A program made the translations under genes and the position numbers. This document shows positions 42,494 to 52,469 of a stretch of 53,646 nucleotides of DNA, piece after piece. This DNA comes from Granulosicoccus sp. (GTDB lineage: Bacteria > Pseudomonadota > Gammaproteobacteria > Granulosicoccales > Granulosicoccaceae), in assembly GCA_020627685.1 (NCBI GenBank), contig JAHDGK010000036.1, forward strand, positions 1 through 53,646, read 5' to 3'. A model generated the notes under the pieces. It was not told where the DNA came from, did no database searches, and saw only the letters and a program-made list of their open reading frames with translations. Position 1 is the first letter of the stretch, and the number at the start of each line of letters is the position of its first letter.

Positions 42494-43717
42494 CTATTGT
42501 TTGCGCCTAGACTGGGCGACAAAGTACATCAGCCCACCCACCAGCAATCCCCAAAAAGCACCGCCAATTCCCATAAAGGCTAAACCGGATCCGGCAAACA
42601 AAAAGGTGATTGCCGCCGATTCACGTTGATCTACATCGGACAACGCGGCATAGATGGCCGATGAGAAAGAACCCAGTAACGCAAGTCCTGCAATGGCTTC
42701 GATAAGTATGCTGGGTACCAATGTTATAAGCAGCACAGCAACACCTGCGGTAAACCCCAAAACCAGATAGGCAATACCGGCAACCACAGCAGCCCAATAA
42801 CGGCGTGCCGGGTCTTCGTGAGCATCCGTGCTACACATCATGGCTGCCGTGATAGCGGCTAAGTTTATTCCGTGGGCGCAAAAAGGTGCTGTGATTAAAG
42901 AGAAGAAACCCGTGTTCATAATCAAGGGGCCAGCCTTCGGATTAAAACCGCCTGCCCGCAAGACCGCTACGCCCGGCACGTTCTGGGATGCCATGGTCAC
43001 GACAAACAATGGTATGCCGATGCTGATGAGCGCTTGAGGTTCAAATACGGGTTTTATAAAAGTGATGGTTGGAATCAAACTAGCGGTAAGTTGTTCGCTG
43101 AAGTTATCAGGCACACCGAGTTTCCAAATGACAATAGGCACGAGCGCCAGAAGTGCTGCAGGTACTGCAAAGTACCGATTAAAGCGGCCAACCAACCACC
43201 AGGTTAACAACAGTGGCGTGGCCAGCCAGGCATCGGCAGCCACTGCGTGAATAGGCGCTAAACACAAACTCAGCAATACGCCTGCAAGCATGGCATTAGC
43301 AAGACTTGCCGGAATCGCCTCGATCAATCTGCCCAGCGGTCGGAACCATCCAGCAATGACCAATAGCAGCGAACTGACAATGAAAGCGCCGACGGCTTCG
43401 TTCACACTGTTAAGGGTATTGGCTGAAACCACCAACAGTGCGGCACCGGGAGTGGACCACGCAACACCAATAGGCATTCGGTAGCGAAGCGCCAGCATGA
43501 TGCCCGATACGCCCATACCGATGGTCAGCATGATTAAACCTGACGTGGCCTCGGCCTCACTCGCTCCTGCCGCTCTTAAACCTTGCAAGATGACGGCAAA
43601 CGAACTGGTGAAACCCACAATGGCTGCAAGCAGGCCCGTGCCAACCGCTTGGGGGGACAAGTCGTGTAATCGAGGTGTGCTAACAGCCGCCTTAGCTGTC
43701 TCAGCAGTCGGATCCAT
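42494..43717 (-). CDS. BenE family (benzoate/H+ symporter-like) transporter
   Basis: A 407-residue integral membrane protein with about 12 hydrophobic segments. GLLAAIVGFTSSFAVILQGLRAAGAS near the start and GVAWSTPGAALLV near 85 are BenE signatures. The C-terminal half has APFCAHGINLAAITAAMMCSTDAHEDPARRY. Known members import benzoate, but others are uncharacterised. No benzoate catabolic gene is in the window. Co-transcribed with the downstream CoA-ester lyase. Confidence 0.87.
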   Translation of the reverse strand: MDPTAETAKAAVSTPRLHDLSPQAVGTGLLAAIVGFTSSFAVILQGLRAAGASEAEATSGLIMLTIGMGVSGIMLALRYRMPIGVAWSTPGAALLVVSANTLNSVNEAVGAFIVSSLLLVIAGWFRPLGRLIEAIPASLANAMLAGVLLSLCLAPIHAVAADAWLATPLLLTWWLVGRFNRYFAVPAALLALVPIVIWKLGVPDNFSEQLTASLIPTITFIKPVFEPQALISIGIPLFVVTMASQNVPGVAVLRAGGFNPKAGPLIMNTGFFSLITAPFCAHGINLAAITAAMMCSTDAHEDPARRYWAAVVAGIAYLVLGFTAGVAVLLITLVPSILIEAIAGLALLGSFSSAIYAALSDVDQRESAAITFLFAGSGLAFMGIGGAFWGLLVGGLMYFVAQSRRKQ

Positions 43718-43827
43718 CAGAAAAATTTGCCTGAATAAGGTTCAGTGACCGCAACTGCATAGTTAGTGGAGTTCGGTACAGGTAGAATAACTCTTTTACT
43801 GACCAAACTGATACAGACAAACTGACT

Positions 43828-45102
43828 ATGCATCTGTTACTAATCGGAAGTGGTGGGCGTGAACATGCCATGGCATGGAAACTGGCTCAATCGGAAAAAG
43901 TGACTCGAGTTAGCGTTGCTCCGGGCAACCCTGGTATGCAGCTAGAGGACAAAGTCGAGTGCCTCTCCATAGACCCGACAGATATCGAAGCCCTCGCACA
44001 ATTTGCGGTTAGCGAATCGGTACATTTGACTATCGTAGGTCCTGAAGCCCCTTTGGTTGCAGGTGTAGTCGATGTGTTCACCGATAAAGGACTGCGCATA
44101 TTCGGTCCGCGTCAGCAAGCGGCTCAACTGGAAGGCAGCAAAGCATTCGCAAAAGATTTCATGGCGCGTCATCAAATACCGACTGCCGCTTATGCCACAT
44201 TTAATACCGTTGAACCCGCCATCGCCTTCATTGAAGAACAAGGTGCACCGATTGTCATCAAAGCCGATGGTCTTGCCGCTGGTAAAGGTGTTGTTGTTGC
44301 GCAAACGACAGAAGAAGCGTGCGATGCCGTTAAGTCCATGCTGGACGGTCAGTTTGGTGATGCATCAGCCAATGTTGTTATCGAACAATTCTTAGCGGGC
44401 GAAGAAGCTAGCTTTATTGCCGTTGTCTCTGGCCGAAGTTGTATTCCACTTGCAAGCAGTCAAGATCATAAAGCACGTGATGAAGGCGACAAAGGACCCA
44501 ACACTGGCGGTATGGGTGCTTACTCCCCTGCTCCGGTAGTTACCGATTCCGTGCATGCACACGTTGTCACAGATATTCTGCAACCTACCATCGATGCCTT
44601 AGCCGATGACGGCATGCCGTTTACCGGCTTCTTATACGTCGGCTTAATGATTGACAATGAAGGTCAAGCTCGAGTGGTGGAATACAACGTTCGACTGGGC
44701 GATCCAGAAACTCAACCACTGATGATGCGCATGGAAAGCGACCTTTTGGATTTACTGGATCATGCGGTCAACGGCACTCTAACGGAAGCTGATGTGCAAT
44801 GGCATGACGGCAGTTCAATCGGTGTTGTGCTTGCCGCAGGAGAATATCCGGCAGGGAGCAGTAAAGACAAACCGATAACAGGTATTGCAGAAGCAGATAG
44901 CTTAGGCTGCAAAGTGTTTCACGCAGGAACAAAACTTAATGGTGATCAGCTTGTGACAGCTGGCGGCAGAGTTCTGTGTGTGACCGCCGTGGCCGGCTCT
45001 CTTAAAGAAGCCAAGCAACTGGCCGAATCTGGCGCAGAGTGTATTCAGTGGGAAGGTTGCCGCTACCGATCAGACATCGGTTACAAAGCAATAGATCGGT
45101 AA
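43828..45102 (+). CDS. purD: Phosphoribosylamine-glycine ligase
   Basis: A 424-residue ATP-grasp enzyme of purine synthesis, joining glycine to phosphoribosylamine. The start MHLLLIGSGGREHAMAWKL, VVGPEAPLVAGVVD near 68-85, and VIKADGLAAGKGVVVA near 145 are diagnostic. NTGGMGAYSPAP near 222 and NVRLGDPETQ near 285 complete the catalytic region. Single gene here; purH is not adjacent in this window. Confidence 0.96.
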   Translation: MHLLLIGSGGREHAMAWKLAQSEKVTRVSVAPGNPGMQLEDKVECLSIDPTDIEALAQFAVSESVHLTIVGPEAPLVAGVVDVFTDKGLRIFGPRQQAAQLEGSKAFAKDFMARHQIPTAAYATFNTVEPAIAFIEEQGAPIVIKADGLAAGKGVVVAQTTEEACDAVKSMLDGQFGDASANVVIEQFLAGEEASFIAVVSGRSCIPLASSQDHKARDEGDKGPNTGGMGAYSPAPVVTDSVHAHVVTDILQPTIDALADDGMPFTGFLYVGLMIDNEGQARVVEYNVRLGDPETQPLMMRMESDLLDLLDHAVNGTLTEADVQWHDGSSIGVVLAAGEYPAGSSKDKPITGIAEADSLGCKVFHAGTKLNGDQLVTAGGRVLCVTAVAGSLKEAKQLAESGAECIQWEGCRYRSDIGYKAIDR

Positions 45103-45116
45103 AGTAAATCTAACTG

Positions 45117-45158
45117 ACTAACACTGCAAACACCGGTTAGGCGTTTGCAGTGTTTAGT
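45117..45158. terminator. Bidirectional terminator between purD and rho
   Basis: CACTGCAAAC (45122-45131) pairs with GTTTGCAGTG (45143-45152) around an 11-base loop. ACTAA (45117-45121) and TTAGT (45154-45158) extend the stem past one bulged T. It sits between two convergent genes and can serve both. T-rich sequence is limited, so efficiency is unknown. Confidence 0.72.
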
Positions 45159-45182
45159 GATAAATCATTAGATGCAGCGCAA

Positions 45183-46439
45183 TTAGCGCTTCATTGCATC
45201 AAAGAATTCGTTATTAGTCTTGGTCTGTTGCAATCGACCCAGTAAGAATTCAACCGCTTCAATTTCATCCATAGAGTGGATGAACTTACGTAAGATCCAC
45301 GTCTTTTGCAGCTCTTCCGGATCCATCATTAACTCTTCACGACGTGTACCGGAGCGGTTGATATTAATTGCCGGGAAGACACGCTTTTCAGCGATACGTC
45401 TATCCAGATGCAATTCCATGTTACCGGTGCCTTTAAATTCTTCGTAGATAACTTCATCCATCTTAGAACCGGTATCAACCAGTGCAGTTGCGATGATGGT
45501 TAAGCTACCACCCTCTTCAACATTTCGTGCAGCACCAAAGAAGCGCTTAGGACGATGCAGTGCATTCGCATCAACACCACCGGTCAGTACTTTGCCCGAT
45601 GACGGCACAACCGTGTTGTAAGCACGCGCTAGTCGAGTGATAGAGTCGAGCAGTATGACAACGTCTTTTTTGTGCTCAACCAAACGCTTGGCTTTTTCAA
45701 TAACCATCTCGGCCACTTGCACATGGCGAGCTGCAGGCTCATCAAACGTACTGGAGATGACATCGCCTTGAACCATGCGCTGCATTTCCGTGACCTCTTC
45801 CGGTCGTTCGTCAATGAGTAAAACAATGAGATAGGACTCTGGAGAATTCGCCGCAATACTTTGCGCGATGTTCTGGAGCATTAATGTCTTACCCGCTTTC
45901 GGCGGTGACACAATAAGACCACGCTGACCCTTCCCGATGGGTGATGCGAAATCGATAATACGAGCAGTAATGTCTTCCGTACTACCGTTGCCTCGTTCCA
46001 TCGTGAAACGTTCGTTGGCATGTAGTGGAGTCAGATTTTCGAACAGTACTTTGTTCTTAGCTTGTTCTGGTGGGCTGAAGTTGATTTCATCAACTTTGAG
46101 CAATGCAAAGTATCGCTCACCCTCTTTAGGTGGCCGAATTTTGCCGAATACCGTATCGCCGGTTCGGAGCGCGAAACGTCTGACTTGACTAGGCGATACA
46201 TAAATATCGTCCGGGCCAGCCAGATAAGAGCTGTCCGAAGAACGCAGAAAGCCGAAGCCGTCTTGCAGTATTTCGAGAACTCCACCGCCAGTGATGTCTT
46301 CTCCCTTGCGGGATTGCGCTTTCAGGATCGAAAAGATCATGTCCTGTTTGCGCTGTCTGGCGACGTTTTCTATGCCTATCGAAGTTGCTAGCTCGATAAG
46401 CTCAGTTGGATTTTTTTTCTTAAGATCGGTCAGGTTCAT
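45183..46439 (-). CDS. rho: Transcription termination factor Rho
   Basis: A 418-residue hexameric RNA helicase. The N-terminal Rho-N domain has [18 protein letters not shown] and an OB-fold primary RNA site with [22 protein letters not shown] near 60. The motor domain has the P-loop [12 protein letters not shown] near 175-186, [12 protein letters not shown] near 208 and the R-loop region. The length equals that of E. coli Rho (419). It is downstream of trxA on the same strand, the usual gammaproteobacterial order. Confidence 0.97.
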   Translation of the reverse strand: MNLTDLKKKNPTELIELATSIGIENVARQRKQDMIFSILKAQSRKGEDITGGGVLEILQDGFGFLRSSDSSYLAGPDDIYVSPSQVRRFALRTGDTVFGKIRPPKEGERYFALLKVDEINFSPPEQAKNKVLFENLTPLHANERFTMERGNGSTEDITARIIDFASPIGKGQRGLIVSPPKAGKTLMLQNIAQSIAANSPESYLIVLLIDERPEEVTEMQRMVQGDVISSTFDEPAARHVQVAEMVIEKAKRLVEHKKDVVILLDSITRLARAYNTVVPSSGKVLTGGVDANALHRPKRFFGAARNVEEGGSLTIIATALVDTGSKMDEVIYEEFKGTGNMELHLDRRIAEKRVFPAININRSGTRREELMMDPEELQKTWILRKFIHSMDEIEAVEFLLGRLQQTKTNNEFFDAMKR

Positions 46440-46767
46440 ACACGTAGTGCGTGAGAAGGCGATGATCGCCGGAATCGGGGGATGGCCACAAACAGTGGCG
46501 GATCAGTCTGGATTTGAGATTTTATCTAGAAACTTGGAGTACGTGGCGCGCGCATCAGAGGTGGCGGGCTGCATGACGTTATGTGTGGAACTTAGCACGA
46601 AAGAATTCGCTTAGTCTAGCGAATTTAAACCGTTAGTAGGTTTCGTAGCAAAAACTTGACCACTTTTTGTGGCCGGATATGGCGCAAGTTGTTGATTTGC
46701 GCCATCTGTACGAGAGCCGCAGGGCCTGCTACCCATGCCCTGCGTCCCGTATAGCGGTTACAGCCTT
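46440..46767. other. 328-base gap between trxA and rho (rho leader)
   Basis: Three hairpins are visible: CGCAGGGC/GCCCTGCG (46718-46725 and 46737-46744), just after the trxA stop and a candidate trxA terminator; ATGGCGCAA/TTGCGCCAT (46679-46687 and 46697-46705); and AATTCGC/GCGAATT (46604-46610 and 46619-46625). On the minus strand the last is followed by TTTC. The rest is probably the long rho leader, which in other bacteria mediates autoregulation by Rho itself. I see no convincing coding smORF. Confidence 0.5.
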
Positions 46768-47094
46768 CTAAGCGTTCTGGTCGAGGAATTCAGTCAGCTG
46801 CGCTTTATTAAGGCCACCAATTTTGGTGCTTTCTACGCTGCCGTTCTTGAAAAGCATGAGCGTAGGAATGCTGCGAATACCGTACTTAGGCGGTGTATTC
46901 GGATTCTCGTCTATATTCATCTTGACGATTTTTACTTTTCCAGCGTACTCCGGCGCAACATCTTCAAGTACCGGTGTGATTGCTTTACAGGGACCACACC
47001 ACTCCGCCCAGTAGTCAACCAATACAGGAGTATCTGATTTAAGTACTTCTTCTTCGAAGGTCGCATCCGTAATAGGGGTAATATGGTCGCTCAT
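46768..47094 (-). CDS. trxA: Thioredoxin 1
   Basis: A 108-residue cytosolic dithiol-disulfide oxidoreductase. The active site WCGPCK is near 32-37 in [15 protein letters not shown], the cis-Pro is in [13 protein letters not shown] near 75, and the usual C-terminal helix LTEFLDQNA is present. Divergent from the DEAD-box gene and upstream of rho. GAGG is placed before the ATG. Confidence 0.96.
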   Translation of the reverse strand: MSDHITPITDATFEEEVLKSDTPVLVDYWAEWCGPCKAITPVLEDVAPEYAGKVKIVKMNIDENPNTPPKYGIRSIPTLMLFKNGSVESTKIGGLNKAQLTEFLDQNA

Positions 47095-47391
47095 GTGAAC
47101 CTCAGTGTTTTGTCGTTTAAGCCACTAGCCATGAAATATATAGCCAGGGGCGGAGAGAAATCTGCGCTTTGCCGCAACGGAGTTACGGTGGGTACTGAAC
47201 AGACGCTTATCAAGCGTTTGAACAGCCAATACCTGTAACGTTCAACTCATTGTTATGAAATTCATCAAAAATACACGACCTATCGACTAAATGAGCCAGG
47301 CCTGACAAACCGGCGAAATATCAAGACTTGTACCGCCTACAACGAGCCCGTAATGGGCCTCTACTTTATCAGATCGCATGGCTCAAATTGC
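47095..47391. other. Divergent trxA / rhlB intergenic region
   Basis: About 300 bases. It should contain both promoters. A small hairpin (GAGCCC/GGGCCTC region, 47343-47361) lies just before the DEAD-box gene and surrounds an in-frame ATG at 47353. I see no other structure. Confidence 0.4.
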
Positions 47392-48891
47392 ATGACTAAT
47401 ACATCCAAAGACGACAATTCTGTTTCAGCCTCCCAGCAGGCAGTAGCGACAACCTTCAGCGAATTGAAGCTACCGGAACCTCTGCTCAAGGCCACCGATG
47501 AATTAGGCTTTAGCAACTGCACTGAAATTCAGGGCTTGTCCTTACCCGCTATTTCAAACGGGCACGATATTGCCGCACAAGCGCAAACCGGTACCGGAAA
47601 GACTGCCGCATTCTTATTAGGGAGCTTCTCTCGCCTGTTAACGCAGGACCCGGGGGAACGACGCAAAGATCAACCACGAATGCTGGTGATAGCACCCACG
47701 CGTGAGTTGGCCATGCAGATCAAAAAGGACGCCGACTCACTCGGCAAATACACCGATTTAAAGTGCTCTGTCGTCTACGGCGGCATCGACTATGACAAAC
47801 AACGAAAAGAGTTGGCGGCAGGTGTCGATGTCCTTATCGGCACACCCGGTCGGCTCATCGATTACTTCAAACAAAAAGTATTTGATTTAAAGAAGCTTGA
47901 AATAGCGGTCCTTGATGAAGCGGATCGTATGTTCGATTTAGGCTTTATTGCGGATATCCGGTTTCTGCTAAGGCGCATGCCACCACCTGGCGAACGCTTG
48001 AGCATGTTGTTCTCCGCCACCCTTTCGCACCGGGTCATGGAACTGGCCTACGAGCATATGGACAACCCGGAAGCGATCAAAACGGAGACTACCGGTGTCA
48101 CCGCTGAGGGAGTTCAACAATCACTTTATCAGCCAGCGACCGATGAAAAAATCCCATTGTTGCTCGGTTTATTAGATGCCTTGCAGCCGCCCCGGTCCAT
48201 CATATTTGTGAATACCAAGCGCGCTGCAGAAAAAATAGAGGGTTTTCTACTCGGCAACGATGTGGCCTGTGGCACCTTGTCCGGTGACGTTCGCCAAAGC
48301 AAGCGGCAACGCATTCTGGCCGACTTCACCGCCGGCAAACTACCTGTGCTCATCGCAACCGATGTTGCCGCTCGCGGACTGCACATTGACGATGTCAGTC
48401 ATGTCTTCAACTACGACCTTCCGCAGCAAGCAGAAGACTACGTGCACCGCATCGGTCGTACTGCCCGCGCAGGCACGCAAGGCGTGGCCGTGAGTTTCGC
48501 GTGTGAAAACTACTCGTTCTCCCTTCCTGAAATTCAGGAATATATCGGCCAGAGCATCCCTTTAGAGATGATCACCGACGAACTCCTAGTGACGCCAAAA
48601 CCAGCCAAACGTGTTGAGCGGGATCGTGTTAGTAGCGGACCACAGAAGAAAAATTCACGAGGTTCCAGCCGCAACAAACCTAGCCGCGGCGGCCCCAACC
48701 GTAACCATTCGGCCAAAAAACCATCACCAGAAGGATCAACCGCAAGCGACTCTACCGACGGTGCGGAGAAGCCCAAGCCAAAGAGACGGCGAAGACGACG
48801 TAAGCCTAGCGGTGAGAATTCTGCCGACGCGTCAAAAAACAGCCAGACCGATACGCCTCAATCTGGTGCAGATCCTAAACAAAAAGATTAA
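47392..48891 (+). CDS. rhlB: DEAD-box ATP-dependent RNA helicase, RhlB-like
   Basis: About 499 residues. Motifs in order: FSELKLPEPLLKATDELGFSNCTEIQ (Q motif), AQTGTGKT (I), PTRELA (Ia), DEAD (II), SAT (III), and HRIGRTAR (VI). The disordered basic C-terminal tail (about 405-499) includes RRRRRRK-type runs, likely for RNA or RNase E binding. The place beside trxA-rho matches rhlB of gammaproteobacteria. The ATG at 47392 is chosen over 47353; neither has a strong ribosome site. Confidence 0.92.
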   Translation: MTNTSKDDNSVSASQQAVATTFSELKLPEPLLKATDELGFSNCTEIQGLSLPAISNGHDIAAQAQTGTGKTAAFLLGSFSRLLTQDPGERRKDQPRMLVIAPTRELAMQIKKDADSLGKYTDLKCSVVYGGIDYDKQRKELAAGVDVLIGTPGRLIDYFKQKVFDLKKLEIAVLDEADRMFDLGFIADIRFLLRRMPPPGERLSMLFSATLSHRVMELAYEHMDNPEAIKTETTGVTAEGVQQSLYQPATDEKIPLLLGLLDALQPPRSIIFVNTKRAAEKIEGFLLGNDVACGTLSGDVRQSKRQRILADFTAGKLPVLIATDVAARGLHIDDVSHVFNYDLPQQAEDYVHRIGRTARAGTQGVAVSFACENYSFSLPEIQEYIGQSIPLEMITDELLVTPKPAKRVERDRVSSGPQKKNSRGSSRNKPSRGGPNRNHSAKKPSPEGSTASDSTDGAEKPKPKRRRRRRKPSGENSADASKNSQTDTPQSGADPKQKD

Positions 48892-49029
48892 TCGCTTATT
48901 TGTCTATAAGTGTGGTGTTACTGACCAAAAGCAGTAGACTGGCCTGAGCGACATCGCATCACAACATCGCCAACTATCTGGCATTGGCGTATTCGGTGTC
49001 GCAGATTGGATCATTGAAGAGGTAGCAAA

Positions 49030-49233
49030 ATGGCGACAGGTACAGTCAAGTGGTTTAACGAGGCGAAAGGCTTCGGTTTTCTTGCACAAGACGACGGCGG
49101 AGACGATGTTTTTGTGCATTTTTCCGCTATCAAATCTGAAGGCTTCAAAACCCTTAATGAAGGTCAGAAAGTGACCTTCGATGTGGAAGCTGGTGCGAAA
49201 GGCCCTCAAGCAACCAGCGTAGTCCCTGAATAA
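49030..49233 (+). CDS. Cold-shock-domain protein (CspA family)
   Basis: A 67-residue single-domain nucleic-acid-binding protein. [28 protein letters not shown] contains RNP1 (KGFGFL) and RNP2 (VFVHF). An AGAGGTAG ribosome element precedes the ATG. It may act as RNA chaperone; cold induction cannot be read from sequence. Confidence 0.95.
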   Translation: MATGTVKWFNEAKGFGFLAQDDGGDDVFVHFSAIKSEGFKTLNEGQKVTFDVEAGAKGPQATSVVPE

Positions 49234-49355
49234 AATTAAACTGTCTGAGCGACTCGCAACGTACTAAAGCGTGTCGGTCTGATTGGCTTTCAAAGTTACG
49301 AGACCCTAGTGTTGTCGCACTGACGGGTCCCGATGGCCTATGATTGCCAGAAATT

Positions 49356-49384
49356 ACGGCGGTGTTACTACTTGTTACCGCCGT
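49356..49384. terminator. GC-rich hairpin after the cold-shock gene
   Basis: ACGGCGGT (49356-49363) and ACCGCCGT (49377-49384) form a perfect 8-bp stem with a 13-base loop, about 120 bases after the cold-shock gene. No T tract follows. A TATAAT at 49401-49406 could be a -10 box for pcm, though no good -35 is correctly spaced. Termination is possible; confidence is low. Confidence 0.4.
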
Positions 49385-49479
49385 CCGCCGCTGCTTGGCC
49401 TATAATTTACGTAAAGCGCCTCCAGAATTAAATTGCAGCGATTTCAACACAACCTAAATAGATATCGTCGGCCCCTCAA

Positions 49480-50142
49480 ATGGATTTACAGCAAGCTCGT
49501 AGCAACATGATCGAACAACAAGTGCGCCCTTGGGACGTACTTGATCAGCGTGTATTAGATGTTCTGGCAGAAATTCCCAGAGATGCATTTGTGGACGCGC
49601 AACATAAAGGCGTTGCCTACAGCGATTTCCCATTGCCGATTGGCCACGGGCAGCACATGCTTAAACCCACAGTAGAAGGACGCTTATTGCAGGCACTTCT
49701 GCTTGAAGTGACTGACACCGTATTAGAAATAGGTACAGGTACTGGCTTTATGACAGCCTGCTTAGCTCGATTGTCTGCAAAAGTTGAAAGCATTGAAATC
49801 ATTCCTGCACTGGCAGAATCTGCACAGGCGCGCTTGAAGGAGCGCGGCGTAAGCAACGCAACGGTCATGCAACAAGATGCCGCTGCATCCTGGGATGCGA
49901 AAGACGGTTACGACGCCATTGCGTTTACCGGTGCTGTGCCATCGGTTCCTGAGTACTATCAAAACAAATTAAACGTGGGTGGCCGCCTTTTTGCCTTCAT
50001 AGGTGAAAGTTCGCAACCAACGATGGAAGCTGTGCTCATCACGCGTGTAAGAGACTCCGAATGGAGCCGTGAAAGCCTGTTTGAAACCTCTGTTGACCCA
50101 CTAGTCAATTTTGACTCCGAATCACCTAGCTTCGTGTTCTGA
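49480..50142 (+). CDS. Protein-L-isoaspartate O-methyltransferase family protein
   Basis: A 220-residue SAM-dependent methyltransferase. Diagnostic parts are NMIEQQVRPWDVLDQRVLDVL, a PRDAFV segment, HGQHMLKPTVEGRLLQALLL and the SAM motif EIGTGTGFMTACLARL near 86. This short, NMIEQQVRPWDV-type form is the one commonly found upstream of tolC in gammaproteobacteria, and its repair activity is not proven. tolC follows 8 bases later. Confidence 0.9.
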   Translation: MDLQQARSNMIEQQVRPWDVLDQRVLDVLAEIPRDAFVDAQHKGVAYSDFPLPIGHGQHMLKPTVEGRLLQALLLEVTDTVLEIGTGTGFMTACLARLSAKVESIEIIPALAESAQARLKERGVSNATVMQQDAAASWDAKDGYDAIAFTGAVPSVPEYYQNKLNVGGRLFAFIGESSQPTMEAVLITRVRDSEWSRESLFETSVDPLVNFDSESPSFVF

Positions 50143-50150
50143 CGATAATC

Positions 50151-51491
50151 ATGGAAAAATTCTCTGTATTCTCTTTTCCAAATAGGCGTTTACCCCGCCT
50201 GAGCGCTTGCGCAGCGTTAGTAGCCTCCGCACTTCTCATAGGTTCAGCCAATGCCGCTGACCTACTAGAAGTGTACGAACAAGCCAAAACCTATGACGCC
50301 GATTTTCAAACGGCTAAATACAATCAGGAAGCCGCGCTAGAGCGCGTGCCTCTGGCTAAGTCTGCATTCAGACCGCAACTGACTTTTGGTGCCGAAGGCA
50401 GCATGGCAACGCTTTCAAATGATGGAGATGGGAGATATCTAGAGACCGCTCTGAGCCTGACCCTAACTCAGTCTCTCTATAACCGTTCAGATTCAAAGCT
50501 AGTCGATCAGGCAGAGATTGGCGTGCTTCAAGCTGACGCGCAATATGCGGCAGTCGGTCAAACGCTTATTCTTCGTGTTGCCACGGCCTACTTCGATGTA
50601 CTTCGGGCAAAAGCTAATCAGGAGTTCAGTCAATCTGAGCTACAAGCTATCAGCCGCCAGAAAGACCAAGCAGAAAGACGCTTCGACGTTGGCTTAGTAC
50701 CTATCACCGACGTTCGATCGGCTCAAGCGCAATACGATTTAGCTATTGCTTCTGAAATTGCTGCAACTAACCAGCTCTCCACTGCCCGCGAAGCCCTGCT
50801 TCGTATTAGTGGACTGAATACCAATAATTTAGCCACGCTCGCCAGTGATTTACCGCTAACACCCCCTGAGCCTGCGGATATCGATCAATGGGTAAAAGTC
50901 GCTAAAGAACAAAACTTGGATTTACTGATTGCGCGCCTAGCATCCGAGAGTAGCAACACACAAATCGATATCGAGCGCTCTAATTCTCGCCCCACTCTCG
51001 ATTTAGTTGGCACAGCGGCATCCACCACTACCGATCAATTTAACCGCCAGGATGCCGATCGGGCAGAGATAGCCTTGCAGTTGCGAGTGCCTATCCTGAC
51101 AGGCGGCCGCGTTAGCGCGTTGGTCTCCCAAGCCAGAGCACAAGCTCGTTCGGCCGCTGAAAGCCTGGTGGCTCAAGAGCGTGCGACCACACAACAAACC
51201 CGAGACGGCTATCGCGGTGTAGAAGCCTCTATCAGTCGAGCTAATGCACTACGACAAGCACTGGTCTCAACGCAAAAGTCTGCAGAGGCAACCGAAGCCG
51301 GCTTCCGCGCTGGCACACGTACCTCCGTTGAGGTATTGCAAGCATTGCGTGATACCTACCGTGCCCGTTCTGACTATGCTGGCGCTCGTTATGACTACAT
51401 CATTAATTCTTTGAACCTTAAAGCTGCCTCAGGCACATTAAGCGAAAAAGACATCACTGCAATCAATCGTTTTTTGATTGTTGAAGAGTGA
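50151..51491 (+). CDS. tolC: TolC family outer-membrane efflux channel
   Basis: A 446-residue outer-membrane protein. The signal peptide is at about 1-35, ending SANA-ADLLEVYEQAK. The mature part has two OEP repeats with the expected coiled-coil helices: VYEQAKTYDADFQTAKYNQEAALE near 40 and the second repeat from about 255. It forms a trimeric channel for type I secretion and RND pumps. A short C-terminus ends soon after the second repeat, as in AggA-type channels. pcm and lpxL-like genes flank it. Confidence 0.92.
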   Translation: MEKFSVFSFPNRRLPRLSACAALVASALLIGSANAADLLEVYEQAKTYDADFQTAKYNQEAALERVPLAKSAFRPQLTFGAEGSMATLSNDGDGRYLETALSLTLTQSLYNRSDSKLVDQAEIGVLQADAQYAAVGQTLILRVATAYFDVLRAKANQEFSQSELQAISRQKDQAERRFDVGLVPITDVRSAQAQYDLAIASEIAATNQLSTAREALLRISGLNTNNLATLASDLPLTPPEPADIDQWVKVAKEQNLDLLIARLASESSNTQIDIERSNSRPTLDLVGTAASTTTDQFNRQDADRAEIALQLRVPILTGGRVSALVSQARAQARSAAESLVAQERATTQQTRDGYRGVEASISRANALRQALVSTQKSAEATEAGFRAGTRTSVEVLQALRDTYRARSDYAGARYDYIINSLNLKAASGTLSEKDITAINRFLIVEE

Positions 51492-51512
51492 TAATTAACC
51501 GCGTATTGATGG

Positions 51513-52469
51513 TTGGTGCAAGCACAGCCCACTAATAAACCCAAACAACCAGAAGCCAGCGAATTTCGCTGGCAACGCTATGTATCTCCCAGGTACTGGC
51601 CCACCTGGATCGGTTTTGGATTTTTCTATCTGCTAACACGACTCCCCTTCACCGTTGTTATGAAGGTGGGCCGCGGTATGGGCTCTTTAATGTATCGCGT
51701 GCTTGGCAGTCGCCGCCGCGTGACAGCAATCAATCTTAAACTCGCGTTTCCCGAGCTGTCAGATGAAGAGCGCGAAACGCTCGCTCGCAAGGCCTTTCGG
51801 CATTTAGGTATGGCCACCGCAGAAACCGCATGGATTTGGTACCGACAAGTTTCCGATATGAGCCCTTTCGAATTCGAAGGTGCTGAACATGTTGATGAAG
51901 CGCTAGCCGCAGGCAAAGGCGTTATTCTCTTGCAAGCTCATTTCACGGTGCTCGAACTCTGTGGCGCTATTGTCGGTGCCCGTTGGCCGGTATCTGCTGT
52001 TTATGATCCTCCTAAGAACCCGCTGTTTGCAGACTACTTGTTTAAACAACGCTTGCGTCATTTAACAGGCCTCATCGATAACCGTGGAATACGCGAGATG
52101 GTGCGTTGCCTGCGACGCGGTGAAATGGTTTGGTACTCACCTGACCAAAGCGTGTCTATCAACCATGGTGGTATCGTCACCCGCTATTTTGATCAGCCTG
52201 CACTCACCACCAGCGGTACGGCCCGAATATTAAAAATGACAGGCGCTACCATAATCCCGTTTGTACCCAAACGCGCAGATGATGGCAGCGGTTATACGTT
52301 GAGCTTTGGAAGCCCGCTGACGCTTACTAGCGATGACCCGGTTGAAGCAACACAACAGGTTAACGATCATTTGGAAGCACAAGTAAGACAGCAGCCAGAG
52401 CAGTACCTATGGGCGCATAAACGTTTCAAGCAGCCTTCTGCTGACTATGCCAACCCTTACCAGAAGTAG
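51513..52469 (+). CDS. lpxL: Lipid A late acyltransferase (LpxL/LpxP/HtrB-like)
   Basis: A 318-residue inner-membrane acyltransferase. An N-terminal hydrophobic stretch covers about 32-52. Next come RVTAINLKLAFPELSDEE and the catalytic His-x4-Glu in LLQAHFTVLEL near 145. WYSPDQSV near 210 and FVPKRADDGSGYTLSF near 250 are typical. It adds a secondary acyl chain to Kdo2-lipid IVA. No ATG fits the N-terminus; TTG 51513 or GTG 51516 must start it. Overlaps waaA by 23 bases. Confidence 0.9.
   Translation: MVQAQPTNKPKQPEASEFRWQRYVSPRYWPTWIGFGFFYLLTRLPFTVVMKVGRGMGSLMYRVLGSRRRVTAINLKLAFPELSDEERETLARKAFRHLGMATAETAWIWYRQVSDMSPFEFEGAEHVDEALAAGKGVILLQAHFTVLELCGAIVGARWPVSAVYDPPKNPLFADYLFKQRLRHLTGLIDNRGIREMVRCLRRGEMVWYSPDQSVSINHGGIVTRYFDQPALTTSGTARILKMTGATIIPFVPKRADDGSGYTLSFGSPLTLTSDDPVEATQQVNDHLEAQVRQQPEQYLWAHKRFKQPSADYANPYQK

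Noticed and set aside
43942-44304. 120-codon open frame antisense to purD
   Set aside because: It lies wholly inside the well-conserved purD gene on the other strand, with no recognisable protein features.
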